A stretch of DNA of 12,676 nucleotides. Origin: JALOAD01 sp023228995 [NCBI: Candidatus Muiribacterium halophilum]. Its GTDB lineage: Bacteria > Muiribacteriota > Muiribacteriia > Muiribacteriales. A program made the translations under genes and the position numbers. The stretch spans positions 1 through 12,676 of the forward strand of contig JALOAD010000074.1 of the NCBI GenBank assembly GCA_023228995.1, in the 5' to 3' direction. Shown piece by piece: positions 1 through 7,129 of this stretch; the first letter of the stretch is position 1; each line of letters begins with the position of its first letter. Below the pieces are notes generated by a model. That model ran no database searches, had not been told where the DNA came from, and was given only the letters and a program-made list of their open reading frames with translations.

Positions 1-63
1 ATATATATAGTTATGTTCTATTATCTCTTTTAAATTAGCAATTCCAATAGGTAATTTTTTCAT
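1..63 (-). CDS. AAA-ATPase-like / PD-(D/E)XK nuclease family protein, N-terminal fragment (runs off the left edge)
   Basis: Reading the minus strand from the ATG at 63 gives 21 uninterrupted codons that start MKKLPIGI and continue to the window edge with an acidic helix and NYIY. This opening is, from memory, the hallmark start of the large, often multicopy family with an N-terminal AAA-ATPase-like domain and a C-terminal PD-(D/E)XK nuclease domain, where the next residues are normally VDKT. The cellular role of that family is not settled; it is often treated as a conflict or selfish element. There is no Shine-Dalgarno sequence before the ATG. A TATAAT box on the minus strand (75 down to 70) would place the transcript start almost on the ATG. 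Only the start is seen, so intactness cannot be judged. Confidence 0.7.
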   Translation of the reverse strand, partial: MKKLPIGIANLKEIIEHNYIY

Positions 64-108
64 GAGTTAATTATAACAGATAATAAAACAAGGTTAAAGG
101 GTTAGAAT

Positions 109-140
109 GTTTAAGGGGTTGTGGGTTTAAGGGGTTGTGG
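109..140. repeat. Two perfect tandem copies of a 16-bp unit
   Basis: The unit gtttaaggggttgtgg occurs at 109-124 and again at 125-140 without a mismatch. Partial, degenerate copies flank it (ggttaaagggtt from 92, gttgaaac from 141). It is G-rich on the plus strand, unlike the AT-rich surroundings. No function can be read from it. Confidence 0.9.
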
Positions 141-179
141 GTTGAAACTAATTTTGAATTTTCAATGTCGATTTTCGGG

Positions 180-247
180 TTAAAAGAAAGAACAGTGAAG
201 CTGTGACAGATAAAGCGTGACATGTCACTTTGTGACATTAGTGACAA
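180..247. repeat. Dispersed direct repeat, copy A, with clustered GTGAC half-sites
   Basis: This stretch is nearly identical to 575-642, at an offset of 395 bp, with only a few mismatches near its left end. It contains GTGAC at 203-207, 217-221, 232-236 and 241-245 plus GTCAC at 224-228. Two of these form a perfect 12-bp palindrome GTGACATGTCAC at 217-228. Weaker similarity continues to the left to about 150. The pattern could be protein-binding half-sites or a structured repeat; the sequence alone does not decide. Confidence 0.9.
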
Positions 248-254
248 AAACAAA

Positions 255-270
255 GTCATGCCGGAATGAC
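255..270. repeat. GTCAT-type dispersed element with dyad symmetry
   Basis: GTCATGCCGGAATGAC is palindromic around CCGG apart from one mismatched pair. The following agattt is also shared with the element at 508-540 (gatgacagat). Read on the minus strand it begins GTCATTCC, relating it to the GTCATCCC units at the right end of the window. Confidence 0.75.
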
Positions 271-368
271 AGATTTAACGAGAATTCGTTAGAAAATTTT
301 CAATTAAAACAAAGTATGAAGGATTTTCTATAAACAAAAGCAAAAAAAAATCTACTCGGTAACTTGAG

Positions 369-467
369 TGAACGTTGCGAAGCATATAATATACGGATGT
401 ATTATAAGTGAACGAAGGTAAAGAGATATTTTATATGGATGTAAAATATCGAATGATACCGAATGAT
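369..467. repeat. Two related hairpin units with a shared GGATG loop, followed by an 8-bp direct repeat
   Basis: Both units begin GTGAACG (369 and 408) and end in a hairpin whose loop contains GGATG. The first pairs TATAATA (385-391) with TATTATA (400-406), with a small bulge. The second pairs GATATTTTA (425-433) perfectly with TAAAATATC (442-450) around TATGGATG. CGAATGAT then occurs twice with a 10-bp period (450-457 and 460-467). A similar tatacggat recurs at 663-671. The stems differ in sequence while frame and loop are similar. No function is known to me. Confidence 0.65.
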
Positions 468-507
468 TATTTTTTTGCGTTATTGTAATGAAAAAAATCA
501 AAAACAG

Positions 508-540
508 ATCCCGGCTCAGAAACATACCGGGATGACAGAT
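508..540 (-). repeat. GTCATCCC-family dispersed element with a 7-bp stem
   Basis: ATCCCGG (508-514) pairs perfectly with CCGGGAT (527-533) around a 12-base loop, followed by gacagat. On the minus strand it reads GTCATCCCGG and then TTTCTGAG, the same word order as the tandem units at 12525-12676 on the plus strand (GTCATCCCAG, then ATTCTGAG). It therefore appears to be a member of the same family in the opposite orientation. Confidence 0.75.
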
Positions 541-574
541 TTTTAATTTCCAATGTTGAATGTGGAATGTGGAA

Positions 575-642
575 TTAAAAGAAAAAACTGTGAAGCTGTG
601 ACAGATAAAGCGTGACATGTCACTTTGTGACATTAGTGACAA
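575..642. repeat. Dispersed direct repeat, copy B
   Basis: This is the second copy of the repeat at 180-247, in the same orientation. It retains the 12-bp palindrome GTGACATGTCAC (612-623) and all the GTGAC half-sites at the same spacing. To its left, 548-574 contains a small GAATGTG duplication not present in copy A. The two copies bracket about 330 bases that themselves contain GTCAT-type elements. Confidence 0.9.
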
Positions 643-678
643 AAATAAAATAAAAATTATTTTATACGGATTTACCAG

Positions 679-777
679 TTAGCACTCGCTTCGCTCGTTA
701 GTAAAGACCTTCGGTCTAGTTTTAACATCTTACTAAGACTCTTTAGAGTTTGCTTACTAGGATTATTTATAATCCGC
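679..777. repeat. Tandem array of hairpin units on a TTACTA/TTAGTA scaffold
   Basis: Two adjacent 24-bp units, 730-753 and 754-777, both start TTACTA and end GC, and carry a 7-bp hairpin with a TT loop at positions 7-22 of the unit. The stem bases differ between units, yet pairing is kept: A-T becomes G-C, G-T becomes G-C, and two C-G pairs become T-A and A-T. Upstream, TTAGTA (698-703) precedes the AGACC-TTC-GGTCT hairpin (705-717), and TTAGCA (679-684) precedes a weaker TTC-loop fold (684-698). A further small hairpin, TTATC-CGT-GATAA, lies at 796-808. This may be 3' to the minus-strand gene ending at 827, but no T-run follows, so it is not a standard terminator. Confidence 0.7.
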
Positions 778-826
778 TCATAGTAACTTCCAGCCTTATC
801 CGTGATAAAAAAGTTTTCCCGTTTTA

Positions 827-1435
827 TCATCTTTTCATAAATATTTGTAAAACTCTGCTTTTTGAATGCTCTTCATCTGAAAAGAAATCTAAGAATTTAT
901 ATAAAGTAGAAAATTGCACTCTTGCTTTTGGTAATGAATTATATGTTATACCTGATAAATAATATTCATGTTCAGATGCATCACCTAATGTTACAACAAG
1001 AGTTTCTTCAAGATTATTTTTCATAATTAATTCACTTGATTCAAATTCTATGTATTCTTTGTTTTTTTTAAGCAATTCTTCAATATATTTTTTTGGAACA
1101 ATTTTAATATCAAGTTTTTCTGATTTTTTGTTAATTCCTTTAACTAGATTTAATGTTGTATGCATTTTGTCTATAAATTTCATAGCATTATAATGCGTAT
1201 GCTCTTCATAATTTTTAGTAATATCAAAACCTTTATAGGAAACCAGTTTTTCAGTCTTTTTTTCAAGTTCTGTTAATTTCTTTTTTAATTCTTTATGTGC
1301 TTTACCAGCTTGTGTAAAAGAAACCATAGCAGTTTCAACAACATCAATTGCTTCCTGAACTTTATTAGTTTCTTCTCTTAATTTATTTTCAAATCTTTCT
1401 AAGGATTTTATTAGATTCATTGCTTCTTTTTTCAT
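827..1435 (-). CDS. Coiled-coil protein of unknown function
   Basis: This 202-residue protein is not recognised. Residues 6-66 are a long, highly charged helix with heptad-like spacing of hydrophobic residues, rich in Lys and Glu, so a coiled coil is likely. A second helical stretch covers about 83-127, and the last 70 residues look like a small globular part with short beta segments. There is no signal peptide or membrane segment, so it is probably cytoplasmic. The start is supported by GGGGGA just upstream of the ATG. It lies 78 bp after the end of the kelch-protein gene on the same strand. A promoter-like pair in that gap suggests it can be transcribed on its own, although read-through is possible. 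Its 3' flank is the hairpin array at 679-777. Confidence 0.75.
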   Translation of the reverse strand: MKKEAMNLIKSLERFENKLREETNKVQEAIDVVETAMVSFTQAGKAHKELKKKLTELEKKTEKLVSYKGFDITKNYEEHTHYNAMKFIDKMHTTLNLVKGINKKSEKLDIKIVPKKYIEELLKKNKEYIEFESSELIMKNNLEETLVVTLGDASEHEYYLSGITYNSLPKARVQFSTLYKFLDFFSDEEHSKSRVLQIFMKR

Positions 1436-1464
1436 ATTTCCCCCATTCCATCAATATCTACTTA

Positions 1465-1492
1465 ATTATTTTATCATAAAATATAATGTCTA
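1465..1492 (-). promoter_or_regulatory. Candidate sigma70-type promoter for the coiled-coil gene
   Basis: On the minus strand TAGACA (1492-1487, five of six consensus bases) is followed after 16 bases by AATAAT (1470-1465, five of six). The predicted transcript start lies about 20-25 bases before the ATG at 1435, leaving room for the GGGGGA ribosome site. In such AT-rich DNA, chance matches are frequent. Confidence 0.35.
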
Positions 1493-1513
1493 CAGGTAAA
1501 AATAATCAAAAGA

Positions 1514-4375
1514 TTAGTTGCTTATATCAATTCTCCAAATATCTGCAAATTTATTCTTCATATCCTCGCCACCTGCAATATAAACTGCTCCATTATGAAA
1601 TAATGCCTGAAACCATGCTCTTGGCTCAAAAATTGAATTTGTAGCGACCATATCCCAATTTATGCAATCCATAGATTTATATATACGATTTTTAAATACA
1701 GAAAGCATTCCATTTTCTTCAACTCCGCCCAACATATAATAATAAATTGAAGTTTTAACTATTGCTCCACCTGCAAATGCTTGCGAAGATGATCTTTCAC
1801 TTGATTTGGTCCAAATTCTACCATCTTTAGAAAACCATGTATCAGAATATGTTTTGTTCTCACCTTTTCCATTTATTATAAAAATCCCTTTATCTGAATT
1901 TATCATATTAAAATCTCTTCTTGCTTCAAAAGAAGCACTTTGTGTTAATAATTCCCATTTTTCGCCATTATCTGAAACCCATACATCATTAAAATACTTT
2001 CTTCCATTACTTCCACCAGCTAAATAAAGTTTGCCATTATGCTCAATCATATTATGTGCATATCTATTATCAAATTCAGCATTTTTTCTAATGTTTTTCC
2101 AGTAAATTCCATCTGTAGAAAACCATACATCATTTAATGGATTTCCTCTTGAATCAGTTCCACCTGTAAGATATACAATATTATTCATTACACAAATTTT
2201 AAAATCTTTTCTTGCTCCAAATTCCCCTTGTGCTCTCTCAAGATTCCATTCAAAACCATCTTTTGAGCTCCAAATATCTCCTCTAACTCGTCTTGAAGAT
2301 TCACCACCAATAAGAAACATTTTGCCATTTAATGAAAACATCTGACTATGAGTTCTATCTCTAAATTTTGCTGTTTTTTGAATATTTTCAAGTTTAATTA
2401 AACTACCACCTTCTCCATTACCTGAATACTCAAATTTATCAAGTTTTGCATTGCTTTCCATATAACTAAGTCCGCTTGTTTTTTTATAAACCCATTTTAA
2501 AACATTTGAACCTGAAGCAAGCGATACAGATTTTGTTTCCCAAACAGTATTTCCAGTAATTGCCCATTTTAATTTTTCATTAAGATAAAACAAAATCACA
2601 TCATTTGCTTCTTCACCATTTATCTTCCATGCAAATTTGAATTCTTCAGGACCATTAAGTCTTATTTGTAAAATACTTTCACCTTTTGCAAAATCACCTG
2701 TTGCAAGACTATCCATACCATCAGAACTATCCCAAGTTATACCTTGCCATTTGAGATTTGAAGGCATTTCTAATTTTATATCCGTATCAAGAGCATCTTC
2801 AGCTGTAACACCCTTTTCCCAATGCATATTAATTTTAAATTCATCTTTTCTTTTTATTCCATCTTCTTCATATTCACATTCTAATACATGAGTTCCTGTT
2901 TTTTTATTTATAAAAAAAACATTATTTTCAATTCGACCGTCAGCATTTTTTATTTTCCATTTAATATTTTGTTTTTCTTCTCGTCTGCCATCAGAATAAC
3001 AAGCATATACCTTAACATTTTCAAGAGAATACTTGTCATTTTCATAATACCATTTAACTTCTTTAGGATAAATTTCTAATTTTTGCAGAAATATTTTTGA
3101 CGGTATTATAATTTTTAAAAAATCTGAGAATAATGAATTTTTTGATAAATCATCTGCTTTATTTTCTAAATAAATAGCTTTTTGAGCACCTCTGCTGTTT
3201 TTGTTAAAAATAGAAAACAATGCTTTTCCTCTTGATTTTTGAGAAATAACCACATAATCTGAGGATGTTTGTGAAAAAATATCTTCTGATTTATTTAATT
3301 TAGATTTTAAAACTGATATTTCTGAAATATTCGAAAACATAGAAAACAGTTCATTTGCAAATTCATTATTTGAAGAATCTGCAAAAACAACAAGAATACT
3401 CTTTTTTTTGATTAAAATTTCATTAGCACTTTTTTCAAGAATATCAGAAAAATCATTTTTTTCATTTATTAAAACTATTTGATTCCACACAGGTTGAGCT
3501 TTTAAAATAGCTTTTGAGTCGATATATTCAGAAATATCTGCTCTAATATTAGAAAAACCATTATTATCAGTCATACCAAATTTTTCAACAAAACCTCGAC
3601 CATAAGTTAATGAATATTCATAAAACATATTATTGAGTATTATATTTTTATTATCTTTTACAAAAAAAATCTTTAATTTAAGCATATTATCCTTAAAATC
3701 AATCAATTCCACTTTAATTGAAAGCACAATATTAGTTAATTCAGATAATATTTTAGAACTTTCTTTATCCATAAGAAGAGAATCAGCCTTTTTCCATAAA
3801 TTATATAAATCAGAAATATTTTTTCTTATTTCAAATGAATTTTCAATACTTGAACTTTTTGCAAAAAAATTATCAATATCTTTTTTTAAAACATCTCTTT
3901 CTTTTGAGAATCTTTCTCTTATTTTTGTAATTTCATTTGGAGAAAAATAAACAAGCACAGATACTCTAAAATAATCTTTACCAAAAACTCTATATTTTTC
4001 ATAATAAGTGCTTTTAACATGTTGTTTTTGAAATTCAGCTGTTCCTTTAATATTAAGTTCATCAATAATATCTCTAACAAAATCCTCGCCAACTACTTTT
4101 GTATTTACCTCAAAATTTGAAGAAACACTAACACCAAGCTTCATAAGTACATAAAGAAAAGAATTATTAACAGCTTGTTTTATACCTAAATCAAGCTCAG
4201 TATTTTTATCACTAACTCCTATATAATGGTCTTCAGGAGTATTACTAATCCAATATGGAATATTTTTATCAGAACGAAGAATTATTTTTTCTGATGAATC
4301 TGCAAAAATCTCCACACTCATAAAAAGCATGGAGATAATTACAAAAACTATAAAAAATTTATTAAGTTTAAACAT
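1514..4375 (-). CDS. Exported multidomain protein: LPP20-like domain, Ig-like domains and C-terminal kelch-type propeller
   Basis: The 953-residue product starts with a Sec signal peptide (cleavage expected after IFA, residue 25). Residues 37-150 resemble the LPP20/FlgT-type domain (PYW at 40-42, YIGV at 51-54, TYYEK at 123-127), and match the lipoprotein encoded just upstream. Residues 150-215 are helical and charged. About 425-517 looks like a bacterial Ig-like (BIG) domain with YSDGR and a later W; about 523-651 resembles a beta-sandwich found in many secreted proteins (FAWK, LKWVY). Residues 670-953 hold six repeats of roughly 48 residues combining a kelch-like GG with WxSxDGxxW, consistent with a six-blade propeller; blade four has NGKG instead of GG. 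It has no catalytic motif and is probably a periplasmic or surface binding protein. AAGGTG precedes the ATG. Its substrate is unknown. Confidence 0.85.
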   Translation of the reverse strand: MFKLNKFFIVFVIISMLFMSVEIFADSSEKIILRSDKNIPYWISNTPEDHYIGVSDKNTELDLGIKQAVNNSFLYVLMKLGVSVSSNFEVNTKVVGEDFVRDIIDELNIKGTAEFQKQHVKSTYYEKYRVFGKDYFRVSVLVYFSPNEITKIRERFSKERDVLKKDIDNFFAKSSSIENSFEIRKNISDLYNLWKKADSLLMDKESSKILSELTNIVLSIKVELIDFKDNMLKLKIFFVKDNKNIILNNMFYEYSLTYGRGFVEKFGMTDNNGFSNIRADISEYIDSKAILKAQPVWNQIVLINEKNDFSDILEKSANEILIKKKSILVVFADSSNNEFANELFSMFSNISEISVLKSKLNKSEDIFSQTSSDYVVISQKSRGKALFSIFNKNSRGAQKAIYLENKADDLSKNSLFSDFLKIIIPSKIFLQKLEIYPKEVKWYYENDKYSLENVKVYACYSDGRREEKQNIKWKIKNADGRIENNVFFINKKTGTHVLECEYEEDGIKRKDEFKINMHWEKGVTAEDALDTDIKLEMPSNLKWQGITWDSSDGMDSLATGDFAKGESILQIRLNGPEEFKFAWKINGEEANDVILFYLNEKLKWAITGNTVWETKSVSLASGSNVLKWVYKKTSGLSYMESNAKLDKFEYSGNGEGGSLIKLENIQKTAKFRDRTHSQMFSLNGKMFLIGGESSRRVRGDIWSSKDGFEWNLERAQGEFGARKDFKICVMNNIVYLTGGTDSRGNPLNDVWFSTDGIYWKNIRKNAEFDNRYAHNMIEHNGKLYLAGGSNGRKYFNDVWVSDNGEKWELLTQSASFEARRDFNMINSDKGIFIINGKGENKTYSDTWFSKDGRIWTKSSERSSSQAFAGGAIVKTSIYYYMLGGVEENGMLSVFKNRIYKSMDCINWDMVATNSIFEPRAWFQALFHNGAVYIAGGEDMKNKFADIWRIDISN

Positions 4376-4394
4376 AAAACACCTTAAAAAACTT

Positions 4395-4494
4395 GCGAAT
4401 AGCGAAATAGTGAATCAAAATGTTCATGAAACTTTTTTTTGCGAAATAGGTTTAAAAGCTTTTCCTACCTCACTCTTTCACTCTCTCACTATTG
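4395..4494. repeat. Intergenic heptad and octamer repeats with a long-range inverted pair
   Basis: The 125-bp gap between the lipoprotein and kelch genes holds GCGAATA, GCGAAATA and GTGAATC in succession (4395-4416), another GCGAAATA at 4441-4448, and three octamers CACTCTTT, CACTCTCT and CACTATTG (4471-4494). AATAGTGA (4406-4413) and TCACTATT (4486-4493) are perfect inverted copies that could close a large hairpin in the message between the two genes. AAAAGCTTTT (4454-4463) sits inside. No T-run suited to a terminator is present. Confidence 0.65.
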
Positions 4495-4500
4495 TTTTTC

Positions 4501-5109
4501 CTAATCTTCTAACAATCTTTTTTTGAGTTCTTCTGCAACTTTTGCAAGCTCAGCACTATTTTTCATCTTAGCTTTCATATCAAGAGCATTAACAGCATTT
4601 TCTCTAGCTGTATAATAATCATCTTTTTTTATTGAAAGTAAAGCCCACACATCAAAATGATATTCAACAGAATTTTTTAACTGAGTTTCTCTTTTTTCAT
4701 AATAAGTTTCTTTATAAAAAAGTCCAGATACTCTAACGTTTTCTGAAACCATTGCAATTGAATCATCAATATATCTTGCAACTTCACCATCTTTAACATG
4801 TTCTTTAACAACAGCAGAAAATTCAGATCTAGCTTTAGTTTCAATCGCTTCAACAAGATTTTTAACAGCTTCAGATTTCGCAAGTCTCATTGAAAGAGCA
4901 TAATCTTTGCCAGTTGCCTGACCAGAAATATACATATTAGTTTTATCTTCATAAAAAAGCTGTGAAGTCCATTTAGGTCTATTTCTCATACTTTTTTCAA
5001 TAACAGCAGATTTACCAGAAACAGGAGAAGCTTTTTTCCCACAACCTGTCGCAATAATCATTGAAGATAATAAAACACCACATAAAATAACAGAAGTTAC
5101 TTTTCTCAT
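4501..5109 (-). CDS. LPP20/FlgT-like lipoprotein
   Basis: The 202-residue protein has a lipoprotein signal: MRK, a hydrophobic stretch and IATGC, with the modified Cys at residue 23 (the -3 position is Ala, a weaker lipobox than the usual Leu). Residues about 42-160 fit the LPP20-type fold: PKW at 45-47, YISGQA at 60-65, an alternating helix with repeated Ala, then a beta strand after TYYEK (135-139). The C-terminal 40 residues are a charged helix. It would be anchored in the envelope. AGGAG lies six bases before the ATG and only 11 bases separate it from the RES gene stop, so co-transcription is likely. The following gene encodes a larger protein with a related N-terminal domain, suggesting a joint role. 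The family assignment is by pattern only. Confidence 0.8.
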   Translation of the reverse strand: MRKVTSVILCGVLLSSMIIATGCGKKASPVSGKSAVIEKSMRNRPKWTSQLFYEDKTNMYISGQATGKDYALSMRLAKSEAVKNLVEAIETKARSEFSAVVKEHVKDGEVARYIDDSIAMVSENVRVSGLFYKETYYEKRETQLKNSVEYHFDVWALLSIKKDDYYTARENAVNALDMKAKMKNSAELAKVAEELKKRLLED

Positions 5110-5120
5110 AAAAATCTCCT

Positions 5121-6197
5121 TTAACTTATTTTTTCATAATCATAATTAATACTTTGAACATCATAAGTTGCAACTTCTTCACATTTAAAAAAACTTTCTC
5201 CAAATGCTACAAAATTTTTACCTTTTTTATTCATTGTACTTTTGTATTCAATTCCATTATATCCCAAACTTTTTATAAAATCACATATATATTGAATTGG
5301 TAAATAATCAATTGAGCTGTCATTTCTTCTTAAAGGTGTTGCTATCTCAGAACTGATTTTTTTTAAATGTTCTATATTAACTGCATATTGCGTTAGTTCA
5401 ATTGTTTGAAAAATAAAAGGACTAATTTTTTCAATATCAACCAAACTAATAATTTTAGCTTCCTTTAATAAAACAAATTTCCCAACTGAAACATAATCAT
5501 ATAATCCTGTTCTAACTTCTTTAATAGCTGTATCTCCATCTGAAGCCAAATACAAACAACTAATACCTTCTGCATTTGCTCTACCCGCTCTAGCAAGGTT
5601 TTGTGGCGGAGCTCCCATTTCTTTAGCTTTATAACCTCTTTCATTTGGACTAATTCTTGCCCTATAAAAAAATTTATCTTTTTCATAAGTTTGTTCAAAG
5701 AAAAACAAAAAAGCTTTTAAAGTATCTTTGTTTACATAATTTGTATGAAATCTGTTATTACATTTTATCTCTTTAGAAAAGTTTTTCCATTTATGTTCTT
5801 TCAAAATTGAGTTTTCATTTAAATATTCATCATCAAATATTTCTTTAATACCAACAGATTCATTAAATAATTCTGGATTTTTTTCGTATTTTTCTTTACA
5901 AATTTCAATTAAGATTTTATATATAGCATCTGTTTTTAAATTAAAAATGTTCCAATCATTATAAAAAAAATTTTTAATCAAATTTTTCTTTTCGTTAGGA
6001 AATGTTTCTGGTAAAAACGAAGAATGACTATAAACATCTATAACTTCACCTAACATATCAGAAATAATTTTAGAATCTTTTATTTCACAAATTTCAATAT
6101 CTTTTTTATCACAAAAATCACAATCACCCTTTTTTTTGAGTCCTTTAATTATTTCAATAATTTCATTATCTTTAAAACAATTAATACAAAAGTTCAT
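5121..6197 (-). CDS. HEPN/RES-type protein with N-terminal zinc ribbon (RES-domain, predicted NAD+-targeting toxin)
   Basis: The 358-residue product has CxxC pairs at 4/7 and 26/29, as expected for a zinc ribbon in the HEPN/RES N-terminal domain; a helical region follows to about 160. The RES domain spans about 176-345: FYRAR (Arg179), GRANAEG (205-211), LYLASD, KEVR with Glu227, and GIEYKS with Ser320, matching the Arg-Glu-Ser pattern that names the family. Several RES proteins are known toxins that break down NAD+ by phosphorolysis; activity here is inference. GRAN replaces the GRWN of classical RES toxins, as I recall for the HEPN-linked branch. I chose the ATG at 6197, not the upstream one at 6254: it forms an ATGA overlap with the preceding stop and puts the first CxxC at the normal position. 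No Xre-type antitoxin is adjacent. Confidence 0.85.
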   Translation of the reverse strand: MNFCINCFKDNEIIEIIKGLKKKGDCDFCDKKDIEICEIKDSKIISDMLGEVIDVYSHSSFLPETFPNEKKNLIKNFFYNDWNIFNLKTDAIYKILIEICKEKYEKNPELFNESVGIKEIFDDEYLNENSILKEHKWKNFSKEIKCNNRFHTNYVNKDTLKAFLFFFEQTYEKDKFFYRARISPNERGYKAKEMGAPPQNLARAGRANAEGISCLYLASDGDTAIKEVRTGLYDYVSVGKFVLLKEAKIISLVDIEKISPFIFQTIELTQYAVNIEHLKKISSEIATPLRRNDSSIDYLPIQYICDFIKSLGYNGIEYKSTMNKKGKNFVAFGESFFKCEEVATYDVQSINYDYEKIS

Positions 6198-7129
6198 TTC
6201 TTTCTGCTCTCTATTAAAAAATTGTTTACTAACTGTATATGATGCATAATACATAATTTTTTTAATGTTCCAAGTCCAGGATAAGATTCATTAGTAAAAT
6301 GTTCTAACAAAACACTTAGAGCATAAGTTTTTTCAATTTTTTCAGTTTTTATCCATTCATTTAATTTTGTTAATGCTTCGTAAAATTTCAATGCTGTATT
6401 TTGAATATCTTCATTTGAATCAGATACAAAATGTCTTATTCTCAATTTATTTTTGTCATCAAAATAAACTATATGTATGGCTACAGCTCTAGGAGCAAAA
6501 CCTTTTTCTTGAAAATCTTTGCCTACAATAGAATAATCTGAAAAACCTTTAAATTCATCTTGCAAATAATAAAGATGATCTTCCGAAAAAAATTCATCAA
6601 CCTTATTATCATAATCAAAATTTCTTGTTTGCTTAGCAAATCTATCATCAAATAAAACAATATTTTCACATTTTCTGAGAAAGATTCTTTCATCTGGAAC
6701 TAGATTGTATTTTGGTTGTTTATCCTTAAATACATTTTCATAATGGGTTTGAAAAAAATCCTTATCATTGTTTATTAAAAGCATATTATCAACATCTAAT
6801 TCTTCCAGATTAATACTTATAATGTCCAAAAATTCTTGATTAAAAATATATCCTTTCTTTATATATTTACTTTTGAAAAATTCAAACATTTTATCACTAT
6901 ATTTTTTATTCTCATTATACTCTTGAAAAAAAGAACCAAATTCTGGATTTAATATAATATACACAGATTTTTTTTTATCAATAAACTCTTGCATAGTTTT
7001 TATAAAAGTAGGAGAAAGTTTTACCGGTTCTATGACAGGCAGTATTTCATCTGAAACAAATTCATTTTGAACAAGTTCCCTTAATGCAAGTAATTCATAT
7101 TGTCTTCCTCTAAGATACGGAAAATACAT
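6194..7129 (-). CDS. sce7725 / beta family protein
   Basis: This 311-residue protein opens with MYFPYLRGRQYELLALREL and ends near SYPGLGTLKKL followed by MHHIQL, both of which I recognise from the sce7725/beta-protein family (the conserved YxPxLRGKQ-type start and SYPG...HH end). No enzymatic activity is established for the family to my knowledge; it is found next to sce7726 and RES proteins in accessory islands. It has no signal peptide or membrane segment and is probably cytoplasmic. An AGGAGAGG ribosome site lies just upstream of the ATG, inside the end of the sce7726 gene, with which it overlaps by 20 bases. Its stop overlaps the RES start as ATGA, so translation of the three genes is probably coupled. 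Confidence 0.85.
   Translation of the reverse strand: MYFPYLRGRQYELLALRELVQNEFVSDEILPVIEPVKLSPTFIKTMQEFIDKKKSVYIILNPEFGSFFQEYNENKKYSDKMFEFFKSKYIKKGYIFNQEFLDIISINLEELDVDNMLLINNDKDFFQTHYENVFKDKQPKYNLVPDERIFLRKCENIVLFDDRFAKQTRNFDYDNKVDEFFSEDHLYYLQDEFKGFSDYSIVGKDFQEKGFAPRAVAIHIVYFDDKNKLRIRHFVSDSNEDIQNTALKFYEALTKLNEWIKTEKIEKTYALSVLLEHFTNESYPGLGTLKKLCIMHHIQLVNNFLIESRKK

Larger units (their letters stand above)
64..826. other. Repeat-rich intergenic stretch without a credible gene
   Basis: About 760 bases lie between the fragment at the left edge and the coiled-coil gene. Two minus-strand frames are open here (259-71 and 642-352), but their similar protein starts simply translate the two copies of a non-coding direct repeat, neither has a good ribosome binding site, and neither resembles a known protein. 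The stretch holds a tandem 16-mer, the direct repeats, GTCAT-type elements and several hairpin units, each listed separately. No tRNA, rRNA or rho-independent terminator was recognised. Confidence 0.7.

Noticed and set aside
71-259. Open minus-strand frame of 62 codons
   Set aside because: It translates direct repeat copy A and the 16-bp tandem repeat, has no ribosome site and shares its first residues with the frame at 352-642 only because both read the same repeat.
352-642. Open minus-strand frame of 96 codons
   Set aside because: It starts in repeat copy B and runs through hairpin units and a GTCATCCC element; composition and lack of a ribosome site argue against a gene.
705-808. Rho-independent terminators for the coiled-coil gene
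   Set aside because: The stems are short and none is followed by a T-run in the minus-strand direction.
750-962. Plus-strand frame opposite the 3' end of the coiled-coil gene
   Set aside because: It begins in the hairpin array and overlaps a better-supported minus-strand gene; no ribosome site.
6198-6254. Upstream ATG adding 19 residues to the RES protein
   Set aside because: It would overlap the sce7725 gene by 61 bases and displace the N-terminal CxxC; the ATG at 6197 gives a coupled ATGA overlap.
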